Part shown: in pieces, positions 21,985-34,790 of the stretch
Numbering within the stretch: position 1 is the stretch's first letter
Layout of the letters: every line of letters starts with the position of its first letter
The notes under the pieces: generated by a model
Seen by the model: only the letters and a program-made list of their open reading frames with translations
Told to the model about the DNA's origin: nothing
The model's database searches: none
Made by a program: the position numbers and the translations under genes
Assembly (NCBI GenBank): GCA_014529385.2
Contig: CM043943.1
Span: 151,794,592 to 151,858,591 of the forward strand
Direction of reading: 5' to 3'
DNA from: Adiantum capillus-veneris
Lineage: Eukaryota > Streptophyta > Polypodiopsida > Polypodiales > Pteridaceae
Length of the DNA: 64,000 bases

Positions 21985-23890
21985 TGGCCTTCAGGCCATA
22001 CAGTTCTCTTTGTAGATATCTCTATGACTTTAAGATAATCCAAAATATGTATGTTTATGGCCTCAAGGCCATAGGGTTAGGATTGTTGGGAGGTCTCAAC
22101 ATATAAATAGATATATGGCTTCTAAGCCATATGGTACTTTATTTATGTATCACCCTATGGCCCTAAGGCCATGGGTTGTCATAGGGCCACAAGATGCCCT
22201 CTATGAGTACTAGTAAGAAACCATATATGCTTTATGTTGGCCCCCTATGACCCGCGGGCCACAAGGTCTGCCTCTTATGCTAGTAAGAAACCCTTTATGC
22301 TACATGTTGTCACTCTATGGCCTTTGGGCCATAGGGTGCCCTCTGTGCTAGTAACAAATCCTCTATGCTCTATGTTTGCACCCTATGGACCTAGGGCCAC
22401 AAGGTACCCTATATGATAGTAAGAAATCCTATGTTCTCTATGTTTGCACCCTATGGACCTAGGGCCACAAGATAGCCTCTATGCTAGTAAGAAATCCTCT
22501 ATGCTCAATATTGAAACCCTATGGCCCCAAGGCCATAGGATGTCCTCTATGCTAGTAAGAAAAACCCTCTACGCTCTATGTTGGCACCCTATGGAGATTT
22601 GAGTGCCACAAGGTACCCTTTATAATGCTACTAAGAAACCTTGTCTACATTGGCAACCTACAGCCCTCAGCCCATAGGGTGCATCAAATGGCTCCTAGGC
22701 CACATGGTGCCCTCTATGCTAGAAAGGAAACCTCTGCGCTCTACATTGACACTCTATGGCCCCAAGGCCATAGGGTGCCCCTTACGCCTAGTATGAAACC
22801 ATTGAAACTCTATATTAGAATCTAAAGACCGTAGGCCACAAGGTGAGCTCTATGTTAGTAAGAAACCATCGAAACTCTTTGTTGGTAGCCTATGGCCCAA
22901 AGGCCATAGGATAGCCAAGGAACCCTTTAGGAGCATTCCCCACAAAGACCACCTTATGGCCCCATGGTGATTTAGTGGCCTAGGTTCCCTTATTAAGACT
23001 CTTTTATTTTTGTATCATATGGCCCCAGGGAAATAAGCTATCCTCTATGCTATCAGAAAACTGTTTATGCTCTTTGTTGGAATCATATGGCCCCAAGGAC
23101 ATAGGGTGCTCTTTATGCTCAAAAGAAACCCTCCATGCTATATGTTTGCACCCTATGGCACCAAGGACACAGGGTGTCCTCCATGATAGTAAGAAAACCT
23201 CTATGCTCTAAGTTTACACCCCATTTGACTATGTTGACACCCTATGGCCCTGGGGCCATAGGGTGCTCCCTAGGGCCACAAGGTGCCCTTCAACTTAGGA
23301 AGAGACCCTTTATGCCCTAAATTGGTACTCTTTGGCCTCACGGTCATAGGGTGCCTTCTATGCTAGTAGGATACATTATATGGTCTAGGTTTCCACTCTA
23401 TAGTGTAGGACTAAAAGGTTTTCTCTATGAAGAAACCATGTATACTATATGTTGGCAGTGTATGGCCCTAAAGGATAGAAGGAAACCCTAGGGCTATAGG
23501 GTGTCCTCTATGCTACTATCATATGGTCCAAGGGCTAGATAGTGACCAAGGGGGTATCATGTGTGTGAGAATTCTCTACTATATATACAAAAACCACTTT
23601 ATGGCACTATGGCGTCCCAAGGGCAACAAGGTGCTAATAAAAATCCCTCTATGCTCTATGTTGGCACCCTATGGTCCCAAGGCCATAGGGCGGTCTTTAT
23701 GCTAGTAAAATTCCCTCTATGCACTATGTTTATGTGTATACTTATAAGAAGCCATTTATGCACTATGTTGGCGTCTGATGCTAGATCCATAAGATGTCCT
23801 CTACGGTAAAAGAGAAATTGTACATGGGATATGATGGCATCCTATGGTCCTAGGGCCATAGGGTGTCCTCTATGCTAGCAAAATGTGTAA
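21985..23890. repeat. Palindromic repeat array D
   Basis: Duplicate of array C with the same unit order; the core palindrome is better kept than the spacers between units. Confidence 0.88.
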
Positions 23891-24055
23891 GCTAAAAAAT
23901 TCAATAAATATGCAACACGGTATACAAAATTGAATCATTATCATACATCATACATTTGTTGCTTTACCACACAGTTGAAGGGGTCTTTGCCTTCAAATAT
24001 CATCATAAAATTCAAACATTTAAATCAAAATTTCAAGTACTTTAATTCACAAATG

Positions 24056-24197
24056 CATTGATCTGTTGGTGGATGGAAGGTCCGGTTCACCATGCACTTT
24101 GATTTACAAATCATGAGGGGCAAAAGTATTTGTGTTGGATTCTCCTTATGGCATTGCACATGTTTTGGAACTTGCATTTCCTTCTACTTCCAATTTA
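24056..24197 (-). pseudogene. Third fragment of the phosphatase-like gene
   Basis: Matches 18,624-18,750 (GTTGGTGGATGGAAGGTC... through TTCCTTCTACTTCCA) with many changes. It covers the exon part that the 21,341 copy lacks, so it may be the displaced remainder of that copy. Confidence 0.65.
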
Positions 24198-24884
24198 CAA
24201 ACTTAAACAATGGTTATACATTATTCAATCATTTCTTTGTAATAAACCTTGATACAATGTTCCGATTGCTACATGACAAGCTAAAAAATTCTACTAGTCC
24301 TAGTTTCTCTCTATTGAAAAAAATTCAAGATATAAATTCCAATTCTCTGCATCATCTAGAAGAGAAACAAAATCATAGTTTGGAACAAAATACTCCCACT
24401 TTATATCTTTGAATAAAATCTTGTTACAATCAAAGAACTAGATCTTCACATAATCCAAAGGACAAATGCTTCAATAACCATTATACTCGATGGTTACTAT
24501 CTAAGCAAATAATTGGAATTTACAACAAATGTTGAATATATGTTTAATCTAGTTAGTTGCAATACAAAGATAATTATTTCAAAGCAAATATGTTTAATCT
24601 AGTTAGTTGCAATACAAAGATAATTATTTCAAACGCTTACACCATCAATTCACAATAGAAGAACTTACACCCAACAAAAAATGATCATACATCAATTGTT
24701 CAAACTCTCATTTTGGAATTTTGAGGACTAAATACTTTTTAGTTTTTTCTAGCTTATTTCATTCTCAATAGAATATTAAACCTTAATCACAAGATAAGAA
24801 ATATATGTCCCTAATGTATATGGACACAAGATATAAGGCCAACTAAAAATGTTCTTGAAACACTTAAAGAGTCTTTAGGTGACC
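24198..24884. other. AT-rich spacer with a 50-bp tandem duplication
   Basis: TGTTTAATCTAGTTAGTTGC starts at 24,541 and again at 24,591, a two-copy 50-bp duplication. No gene recognised. Confidence 0.6.
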
Positions 24885-25480
24885 TAGAATAACCAACCTA
24901 TGGTCTAAAGGCCATAGGGTGTCATGTGATGTTTTATAAGATGTGTCCATAAGAGCTAGGTGATTTGCATCCATGGGGTGATTTAAGTGCCCCTGTGGAG
25001 ATTCTATGTCACCACCCTATGGCCCTAAGGCCTTAGGGTATCCCAAATGCTCTTGGATAACCTATGTTTCCTTCTAGAATAGCCCAAATACTCATGTGCT
25101 CGTTTAGAGACTTTATGTAATCTCTCTATATACATAAGATTGTAGGATAGCTGTGTTGACACCTATGGCCTTAAGGCTGTAGACTAGCCCAAATGCTTAT
25201 GTGCCCTTTTAAAGACTCTGTGTAATCACCCTATATCCGTAAGATTGTAGGGTAGCCAAATGCTTTTGGGGGATTCTATGTTGACACCCTATGGGCCTAA
25301 GGCTATAGAGTAACCCAAATGCTTATGTGCCCTTTTAGAGACTCGGTGTAATCACCCTACATCTGTAAGGTTGTTGGGTATCCCATTTTCTTTTGGGGGA
25401 TTCTATGGCCCTAGGGCCATAGGGTGTCATGTCTACAAAGAACTCTATGATCCTCAAGTCATAGTGTATTCTTCCCAAAC
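24885..25480. repeat. Palindromic repeat array E (long-period subfamily)
   Basis: Units of about 110 bp with CCCTATGGCCCTAAGGC, GTAGGGTAGCCCAAATGC and TGTGCCCTTTTAGAGACTC. The core palindrome is shared with the other arrays but the spacer is distinct. Confidence 0.75.
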
Positions 25481-25766
25481 CTCATATGATCAATTAAATT
25501 TAAAGTATTACATAATATATATCTTATGACCATATATAAATGTAGAATTCTATTTACCAAAACATGTCCATATAATATCATACACTTAAGTCTAATTCAT
25601 TTATTGTGAAAAAACTCAAACTCACAAGTTCACATTTTTTCAAAGAAAATAAATTGAGAACAATAACCAACCAAACATCAATGTTTTTAACATCATGGGC
25701 AGATTTGATATGGGACAAATAAAATAAAATGACAACAATAATAATCTAAATATCAGTAATGTAATA

Positions 25767-28490
25767 TCATGGGTGGCTAGCGTAACCTGTTTCCTGTAGA
25801 CTTTCTAGAATGGCCTCAGCACTTACATCCAATGGTTCTTCAATTTCTTCTTCCTCTGAATCCTTGGCATTGACTTTCTCTGCGTTATCCACACCTGCCC
25901 ACCTTCTAAGATCAAGGTCTTCTTCCACTATGGAATGGCAAATAGATTCCAATTGTGTCATTTGATCACTACTACATGCAACTGATATCACCTTTCTCTG
26001 TTGTTGTAGTGCCTCTTTAGTCCCATAGCCTAATGACAAGATGTCTATCACTTGATCATCTTCTTTGAGACAGATGCATTTGATTGCACGACGTACAAAA
26101 AAGGATTTGGCCGTGGTCGCAGCATCATACTCGTCATCATTGATGCAGAGAGTATGCATTGGCTCCAACAATGACTCTTTAACACTAGAGTAGTTGGTGT
26201 ACTGACTGAAAAATGCCCAAACCCCAAAAACTACTTTGCAAAGAGCACATGTTTGGATGGTCTCTAATCCCATTAAGGAGCTCAAAGGTAGAACGTGCAT
26301 TTCATACCATTTAGCTTTTTCAGAAATTGCCTGCTCTAGGGAAGCAACATGCTGATACTTGACTAAGCCGGCAATTAAAAACTCTGATGGTTGATGTGCT
26401 ACCCCACATACTCCATCAATTACTTTACCAAATTGGGCAGCACTCCAACCACTAGATGTAAGACTTTTGTGTGTTGTGTCTATGATGCAAACACCAACAC
26501 GAATTTTAGAGCTATTCTCACTGCTGTAGAGAAACTCAATGCCTTCCAAATTCTTTCCAACATACTTGATTGTCCATGGTAAAATAAATTGCAAACTAGA
26601 AGTGCCATTCTTTTGTGCAATGATCCACTGCACATATCCCCTAGTGATCTCAGGAATTGTCTCTTTCTTCTTTCCTTTTTGTAGTAGGAGATTTAGCCAT
26701 TGCGTGCAACTCGTGAAGAGAGATTTGTAAATCTCATCTGTAATGTTATAATGAAACTTACATTTATCCCATGAAGTAACTGCTATTGCTGATGGATCTA
26801 TCTCTTTAAATGCCATCAACATTTGAGGCTCAAAAACCCTGGTCTTCTTTATGACCGTTGCACGTGCAGTGAGGTCGAGCATGCCTGCTTGTTGACGTGG
26901 TTGCTTCACTAAGCAAATCTTCTCATCTGCCAGCTCTTGTTGTAGTAGCTTGACATCATTATCTTCTAAACCAGCTAGGCATCTAAAGGTTGTTATGCTT
27001 GGTTGTCTCCCACGAGCAGTTGATGTCTGATGCTTCTCCAAGATGTGTATCCACTGATCATAGATTTCATCATCGTACATGACCATGTGTGCTTCTTTGT
27101 TGGCAAATGATTTATGGTTGAACACGATGTTCGCCACATTTACAAAGGCCTTCAAAATAAAGAAAAGAAAATTAACTTTATTTCAAGACATATTTGTAAC
27201 AAAAACAATCATAGGGAAGTGGAACTTACATCCCAACCTTCTCAACTTGGATGACCGACAGGAACACCTACCTTGGGTTTTGTTGGTTTAGAATATGCAA
27301 GACATTGACTACGGCCATGCTTCAAGACCTCCACATAAGGCTGGTGTTTCATTGCTGTTATTCTCTCCATGTTCTCCATTCTGGAAATTCGAACAGCAAC
27401 CTCTTTCGGAGCGTCTACCACTATCCTTGCAGTTCTAAACTTGTAGAACTCTTTTCTCAAAGCATACTTAGTGCTGTTGTTACGCAAAAAAGCTCTAGCC
27501 GCTATGATGGAATGTTGACCAGCTAGAATCCAGTAGTTGTATGTTGATAGCTTGTCTCCATGCACTTCAGCTATTTGTAAAGGCATTTTTGTAATTGGGT
27601 TATACGGCATCAAGTCTGTTGCACTGCAAATTGCTTCAAGAGATATTTCACATATACATCTGACAATGGTCTGCATCTATAGCCTTCTGGTGCAAGGTTG
27701 CATTGCTCAACTGGGATCAATTGGTAAATTTTACACCAAATTTAAAATAGTGGTCAATTCCGACGTATCCATCTAGCCCACTCTTAGAAGTTTTGGCAAC
27801 TTCTTTATCAAGATCTTTTTCTTTGGGCTGTATAATAGAGTCCAACACAGCTAAGGATGCTGAGTCCACAATCATTGCCACTGAGGGGGTTCCAGCTGTT
27901 AGGGTTGCAAGTCCACTAGAATCTCCTGCTTCTTGAGTCTGTAAGGGTATAACTGAAAGATTTTCTTCGGCCACATTTCCACTATTTTCTCCAAGTGAGG
28001 GAGTCTGACTCTCCTTGAGCGTCTTAGATTGATTTGTTGTACCTGTGTCTTCATTCTTTTGCTTCTTATTCTTCTTTGTGCTGCTCAATTTACCTAAATA
28101 TTGATTGACTTTCTTAAAGCCCTCAATATATAAGTCTATAAAGTTCTCACTTGGAGTGTTGTCTTGAAGCTCCACCCACCCTGCTTTTGTCATTGTCACT
28201 CCTTCATAATCAACCTTCACCAATTTTTGAGCAAAGGCCACAGGCTCCAACAAGTAGGAGTCACCATTGAGTAGTTTTACTTCAAGGCATGGAGACATTT
28301 CAAGATCTGAACAATCTTTCTTTATCTCCTTGACAATACCACAGTCCTTGAAGGGCAGTTGCTCTTTATCTTGAAAGAACAAGTGGACTTTCTCATCACT
28401 TCCACCATTTGGTAAGTGAAAATCTAGATACCAAGAACTTGGTGTTGAGCCTGTTGCATCAACTGACTTTGACTTTCTCTTCTGAGACAT
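25767..28490 (-). pseudogene. Unknown cargo gene, possible ParB-like motif, one intron
   Basis: Starts at ATG 28,490 (MSQKRKSKSVDATG), three bases after a TTTTTACAG acceptor, and ends at TGA 25,767. The first 257 codons run to 27,717; a 1-bp shift then continues as LIPVEQCNLAPEGYRCRPLS, and a second shift near 27,615 leads to YNYWILAGQHSIIAARAF. This resembles the ParB/sulfiredoxin-fold pattern PLS...GxHR..AA, though Ser replaces Arg. An intron follows (27,150-27,229), then 462 codons of unknown fold ending in an acidic tail (EEEEIEE). A TGA just before the intron donor also breaks it. It diverges from the transposase-like gene across arrays F and G. Its long conserved frames suggest it once worked; the function is unknown. 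Confidence 0.5.
27150..27229 (-). other. 80-bp intron in the unknown cargo gene
   Basis: Minus strand: donor GGGAT|GTAAGTT at 27,229, acceptor TTTATTTTGAAG|GCC at 27,150. The flanking frames join in phase 0 (EGWD then AFVNVANIV). Confidence 0.7.
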
Positions 28491-28539
28491 TTTCTGTAAA
28501 AAGAATTACATATATTTAAACAAGATGGATATTATTACA

Positions 28540-31500
28540 TCCATATGGACCTAGGGCCATAGATTCACCTCTATGTTAAACCATGTGGTCCTAGGTCCAA
28601 AGGGTGCCAACAAAATGGTTCTACAAGTGTACCTAGGCCACTCTATGGTAGTGTGATCACATGTTCCCTTATGACATTAGAGGACCCTCAAATAAGTATC
28701 CCTTGAATGGCCTAAATACCCCTTTAGAGCCTCTACACCAACACCATATGGAAATCTGTGGCTTGAAGGCCATAGGGTCCCCTGCATGCTAGTAAGAACC
28801 TCTCTATGCTCTACATTGGCATCCTATGGCCCCAAGGCCACAAGGTGGCCAGAATGTTTTAAAGAAACACTTCATGAGGGTTTTCTGGTAACTCTCCATG
28901 CAAGTAAAAACCACTATTTGCTCTATATTGAGAATACCTTGTGGGATGAAGTCCATAGGGTCCCCTCTATGCTAGTAAGAACCTCTGTTTACTCTATAAT
29001 GGCACCCTGTGGCCTGAAGGTCATAGGGTTTCCTCTATGCTACTAAGAATCTCCTTGTGCTCTTGTGCTCTATGCTCTATGATCTATATTGACTTCCTAT
29101 GGCCCCAAGACCACAAGGTGGCCTCATCGTTTCCAAAAACACCTCATTGTTTTTCTATGGCCCTATGGCCATAGCTCTCTATGCTGATATAAAGCACCAT
29201 GCTCTATATTAGCTCCCTAAGGCCTGAAGGCCATAGGGTTGGCCTCAAGGGCCCCAAGGGTGCTCTGTATGCCAATGAAAAATACTATTCTCTCTATATT
29301 GAGAAGACCTTGTGGGCTGAAGGCCATAGGAACCCTTCTATGATGGATTTTTGACAACCATTCCCCCTAGGTCAGGATGTTCTATATGCTAGTAAAAACA
29401 CTATTTGCTCTATATTGGCACCATGTGACTTGAAATCCATATGGTCCCCCATATTCTAGTAAGAGCCTCTCCATGCTCTATATTGGCACCCTTTGGCCTA
29501 AAGGCCATAGGGTCCGATCTTTGCTAGTAAGAACCGATCTATGCTCTATATTGGCACCTTATGGCCTGAAGGCCATAGGGTCCCCTGTATGCTAGTAAGA
29601 ACCTCTCTATGCTCTACACATCCGATGACCCCAAGGCCACAAGTTTCCCTCTATGTTTTGAAGAAACCCTTCAGGAGGGTTTTTTGGCAACCTATGGACC
29701 CAGGGCCATAGGGTGCTCTCTATGCCATTGAACAACCCTCATTGTTTTGGTACCCTATGGCCCCAAGTATAAATCCCTATTTGGTCTCTCTATGCTAGTA
29801 AGAACTGATCTTTGTTCTATATTGGCACCCTTTGGCCTGAAGACCATAGGGTCCGCTCTGTGCTAGTAAGAACCGATCTATTCTCTATATTCAGGCCATA
29901 GGGTCCCCTGTATGTCAGTAAGAATTTCTCTATGCTCTACACATACTATGACCCCTAGTGCACAAGGTGCCCTCTATGTTTTGAAGAAACCCTTCATGAT
30001 GGTTTTTTGGCAACCTATGGACCCAGGGCCATAGGGTACTCTCTATGCTAGTAAAAAAACTATTTTCTCTATATCCCGGAGACTTTGTGGGCTGAAGGCC
30101 ATAGGTTCCCCTCTATGCTAGTGAGAACCTCTGTTTTCTCTACATTGACACCCTATGGCCTGAAGGCCATAGGGTTCCTTGTATGCTAGTAAGAAGCTCT
30201 CTATGCTCTATGCTCTATATTGACATCCTATGGCCCCATGTATAAAGCACTATTTGGTCTCTCTATGTTAGTAAGAACCAATCTATGCTCTATATTGTCA
30301 CCCTATGGCCTGAAGGCCATAGGGTCCCCCCTATGCTAGTAAGTAACTCTCTATGTTCTACACATCCTATATGTTTTGAAGAAACCCTTCATGAGGGTTT
30401 TTTGGCAACCTATGGACCCAGATCCATAGGATTCTCTCTATGCCATTGAGGAGACCTTGTGGGCTGAAGGCCATAGGGTCCCCTCTATGCTAGTAAGAAC
30501 CTCTGTTTTCTCTACGTTGACACCCTGTGGCCTGAAGTCCATAGGGTTCCCTCTATGATAGTAAGAAGCTCTCTATGCTCTATGCTCTATATTGACATCC
30601 TATGGCCCCAAGGCCACAAGGTGCCCTCATAGTTTTGTAAAAACCCTCATTGTTTTGGCACATTATGCTCCCAAGTATAAAGCACTATTTGGTCTCTCTA
30701 TGCTAGCAAGAACCGATCTATGCTCTATATTGGGACCCTATGGCGTTCAAGCCATAGGGTTCTATGTATGCTAGTAAGAACCTCTCTATGCTCTATACAT
30801 CTTATGACCCTAAGGGCACAAGGTGCCTTGTATGTTTTAAAGAGACCCTTCATGAGGGTTTTTTTGGCAACCTATGGACCTAGGGCCATAGGGTGCTCTA
30901 TATGCCAGTAAAAAACACTATTGCTCTATATTGATGAGACCTTGTGGGCTGAAGGCCATAGGGTCCCCTCTATGCTAGAACCTCTGTTTTCTCTATATTG
31001 AGACCCTGTGGCTTGAAGGCCATAGGGTTCCCTCTATGGTAGTAAGAAGCTCTCTATGCTCTATGCTCTATGCTCTAAATTGACATCCTATGTCCCCAAT
31101 ACCACGAGGTGCCCTCATTGTTTTGACACCTTAAGGCCCCATGTATAAAGCACTATTTGGTCTCTCTATGCTAGTAAGAACCGATCTATGCTCCATATTG
31201 GGAGCCTGTGGCCTTCAAGCCATAGAGTCCCCTGTATTCTTGTAAGAACCTCTCTATGCTCTACACATCTTAAAGAAACCATTCATGACAGTTTTTGGCA
31301 ACCTATGGACCCAGGTCCATAGGGTGCTCTCTATGCCAGAAAAAAACACTATTTTCTCTATATTGAGGAGACCTTGTGGGCTGAAGGCCATAGGGTCCCC
31401 TCTATGCTAGTAAGAATCTCTGTTATCTCTATATTGACACCCTGTGGCCTGAAGGCCATAGGGTTCCCTCTATGGTAGTAAGAAGCTCTCTATGCTCTTT

Positions 31501-31985
31501 GCTCTATGCTCTATGCTCTAAATTGACATCCTATGGCCCCAAGCACTATTTGGTCTCTCTATGCTAGTAAGAACCGATCTATGCTCCATATTGGGAGCCT
31601 GTGGCCTTCAGGCCATAAAGTCCCCTGTATTCTAGTAAGAACCTCTCTATGCTCTACACATATTATGACCCTAAGAACACAAGGTGCCCTGTATGTTTTA
31701 AAGAAACCATTCATGATAGTTTTTTGGCAACCTATGGACCCAGGTCCATAGGGTGCTCTCCATGCCAGTAAAAAACACTTCTATATTGAGGAGACCTTGT
31801 GGGCTGAAGGCCATAGGGTCCCCTATATGCTAGTAAGAACCTTTGTTATCTCTATATTGACACCCTATGGCCTGAAGGCCATAGGGTTCCCTCTATGGTA
31901 GTAAGAAGCTCTCTATGCTCTTTGCTCTATGCTCTACATAGAGATCCTATGGCCCGAAGGCCACAAGGTGCCCTCATTGTTTCAG
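28540..31985. repeat. Palindromic repeat array F1
   Basis: Dozens of units with CCCTATGGCCTGAAGGCCAT, AGGGTCCCCTCTATGCTAG and TAAGAACCTCTCTATGCTC. A higher-order unit of about 300-400 bp adds a TTTTGAAGAAACCCTTCATGA block. Block 29,004-29,240 is nearly the reverse complement of 36,172-36,414. Confidence 0.9.
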
Positions 31986-33350
31986 ATGGAAAGTAGGGCA
32001 CCTTGTGACCCTAGGGAACATAGGGAATCCTATGGCCCTTGAGATTGTAGATTGTCACCCTATGGCCCTTGGACCACAAGGTCTTTAGATGGGATAGAGG
32101 GTATCCAAGGGCCCGAGGGTGGCCTACGTACATAGGGTACACCATGGTGCATATTAACGGGCGCCATGGCAGCCCCATGCACCTAGGGCTCTAGGGCCAT
32201 AGGATCTCCAAAAGGAACCTAGGGAATCATATGGCCCTTGCGATTGTACATTGTCACCCTATGGCACTTGGGCCATAGGGTCTTCAGATGGAACGTAGGG
32301 CACCTTGTGACCCTAGGGAACATAGGGAATCCTATGGCCCTTTAGATTGTAGGTTGTCACCCTATGGCCCTTGGGCCACAAGGTCTCTAGATGGGACGTA
32401 GGGCACCCTGTGATCCTATGGATATAGGGCCATAGGATCTCCAAAAAAAACATATGGAACCCTATGGCCCTTGAGATTGTACAAATACACCCTATGGCAT
32501 TTGGGCCACAAGGTCTCAAGATGGAACATAGGGAACCTTTTGATCCTATGGCCATAGGTTCCTTATGTTCCTTTTGGAGATTTTATGGCGCTAGGGCCAT
32601 AGGATCTTCAGAAGGAACATAGGGAACCATATGGAACTTGAGATTGTACATTTCCATCCTATGGCCCTTGGGCCATAGTGTCTCTTGATGGGACATAGGG
32701 CACCCTGTGATCCTATGTCCGTAGGGCCCTATGTTCCTTTTGGAGATCCTATGGCCCGAGGACCATAGGATCTCCAAAAGGAACATAGGGAACCCTGTGA
32801 TCCTATGCCATATGTTCATTTTGGAGATAGGGTGGCACTAGGACCATAGGATCTCCAAAAGGAACATAGGGAACCCTATGGCCCTTGAGATTGTACATTC
32901 CCACACTATGGCCCTTGGGCCACAAGGTCTCCAATAGGTCACCCTTTGATCCTATGGCCCTAGGTTCTTTATGTTGCTTTTGGAGATTCTATGGTCCTAG
33001 TGCCACCCTATCTCCAAAAGGAACATAGGGAACCCTATGGCCCTTGAGATTGTACATTGCCACCCTAAGGCCCTTGGGCCACAAGGTCTCTAGATTGGAC
33101 ATAGAGCACCATGTGATCCTATGGCCATAGTGCCATATATATGTTTTGGAGATCCTATGGCCCTATGGCCCTAGGATCTTCAATAGGAACATAGGAAACA
33201 CTATGACCCTTGAGATTGTACATTGGCACCCTATGGCCAGATGGGACATTGGTCACCCTATAGTTCGATGTGAGACCACCCTATGGCCTTATGGTCATAG
33301 GGTGCCTTAGGGCCATATTTTACTCTTTAGTATGAGGTGAAACCCTATGT
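31986..33350. repeat. Palindromic repeat array F2
   Basis: Period about 100-110 bp: CCTATGGCCCTTGAGATTGT, ACATTGCCACCCTATGGCCC, TTGGGCCACAAGGTCTC, and GGATCTCCAAAAGGAACATA. Array G is the same family in reverse orientation. Confidence 0.88.
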
Positions 33351-34790
33351 AGCTACACCCTGTCTGCCCTTCTAAAGATTCAATGTCTAGTTTTATTTTA
33401 GTGACTACAAATGAATTTAAAGAAACTATATTACAAGCACATATAGTTTACACTTTCTTTTCCACCTTCTTGCCTCTTTTTTTTTTCCCATCCTCCTGCA
33501 ACTGAACCCTAATCCATCCTCATACAACAACGTGCTCTACTCGTCCTCTTACAACGTGTGCCCAACTCCCCACAACCCAATTACAGTTATTCATAGTTTC
33601 AGCATTTTCTGTAGTTATTGTCTTTTGCATTTGCAGGTTTATAATTTTTTGTTGTAATTAGAGATTTTTGCAGTTAGAGTTTTACAACTTTACAGTATTA
33701 GGTCACTTATGAGGAGTTTTCTGTTGTACAGATTTAGGTCCCTAATAAGAGTTTTTCGTTTTACAAATTTAGGTCCCTAATTAGAGTCTTCTGTTTTATA
33801 TTTTTAGGTCTCTAATTAGAGTATTCTGTATTACAGTTTTAGATCTCTAATTAGAGATTTTTCTGTTTTATAGTTCTACAGTCTACAGTTTTACAGTTTT
33901 AGAGATGTAATTACTGATTTTTGTTTATTGTTTTAGAGAGAGGTAATTCACAACTTAGCTAAAACGTAATTAGATTAAGAACAGTTAAAACCGAATTAAG
34001 AAAAAAGATTAGGGTTTCTACATGCTACCTCTAAGTAAATCTATGTTTGATGAAAATCGGCTGCAGCAGTAGCAAGTAGTAACTTAGGTGTGTTGAGGCC
34101 GCGACGATGATGGTAACAAATATGTGTTTGGGAGGTCGCGACAGCAGTCCTTCTGTTGAAGGTTGTGGCGATGGCTTCATGTAGATCTGTGTGTGCGTTA
34201 CAACGATGGCATGAAACTGTATGCGTAGGGAGAGAGGGAGAGAGAGATAGAGAAAGACAAGCTCTGTGCAGGTTTCTGTGTAGGTTTCGAGCAAGAAACG
34301 AGAGAGAGAAAGAGAGCAACAGCGCGGAAAAAATTGTGGTAGAGAGAGAAAGAGAGAGATAAGGTTAGTTAGGTTAGGTTAGAAATTCAAAATTCGAATT
34401 TTGAATGTAGGGGTTGTTCTCACGGGTTTGCAGTCGGATTACTAGAGTTCTAAGCTTTGTGCAAAAATGAAACATAGCTCGTCGGCTCCGAAATTGAAAG
34501 AGCTTTATAAAAATAAAATAAAATTGATGCAAGGCTTTGTCAATGTCCATATCTTTGTAGTACGAGTGGAACGACACCCATGAAGCAAAATTTGACTTCA
34601 GAATCAAAATCTGCATAGTAAAAAATACACTAAAAATAGCTAAATTTTAAAAAAATTATCCCGAAAATTGTGCGCTATTTTTTTGTCCGATATCAATAAG
34701 TGTATTTGAAAACCCATTATGACAAAGTTTGTCGTAGCATAAAAATTATTTTTTAATTATTTTTTAAATTTATGCCACTTGCGGGTATCC
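33351..34790. promoter_or_regulatory. Central non-repeat segment, possible divergent promoter
   Basis: The only long palindrome-free stretch between arrays F2 and G, lying between two divergent genes. It holds five diverged copies of a ~52-bp unit (TTTTCTGTTTTACAGTTTTAGG, TCCCTAATTAGAG; 33,680-33,900), and on the minus strand a TC-rich tract (34,380-34,190) like plant 5' leaders. Both neighbouring genes open just after 3' splice sites, so their first exons may lie here and the arrays would be leader introns. This is inference; no TATA box is clear. Confidence 0.4.

Larger units (their letters stand above)
21341..23892. repeat. Tandem segmental duplication, copy 2
   Basis: Second copy of 18,742-21,289. 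It starts abruptly at CCTTCTACTTCCATTG inside the phosphatase-like coding part and ends at TGTGTAAG. Small indels have altered the array (one unit group lost near 22,630). Confidence 0.9.

Noticed and set aside
34156-34362. Arg-Glu-rich frame in the central segment
   Set aside because: GA-rich low complexity; the minus strand looks more like a TC-rich leader.
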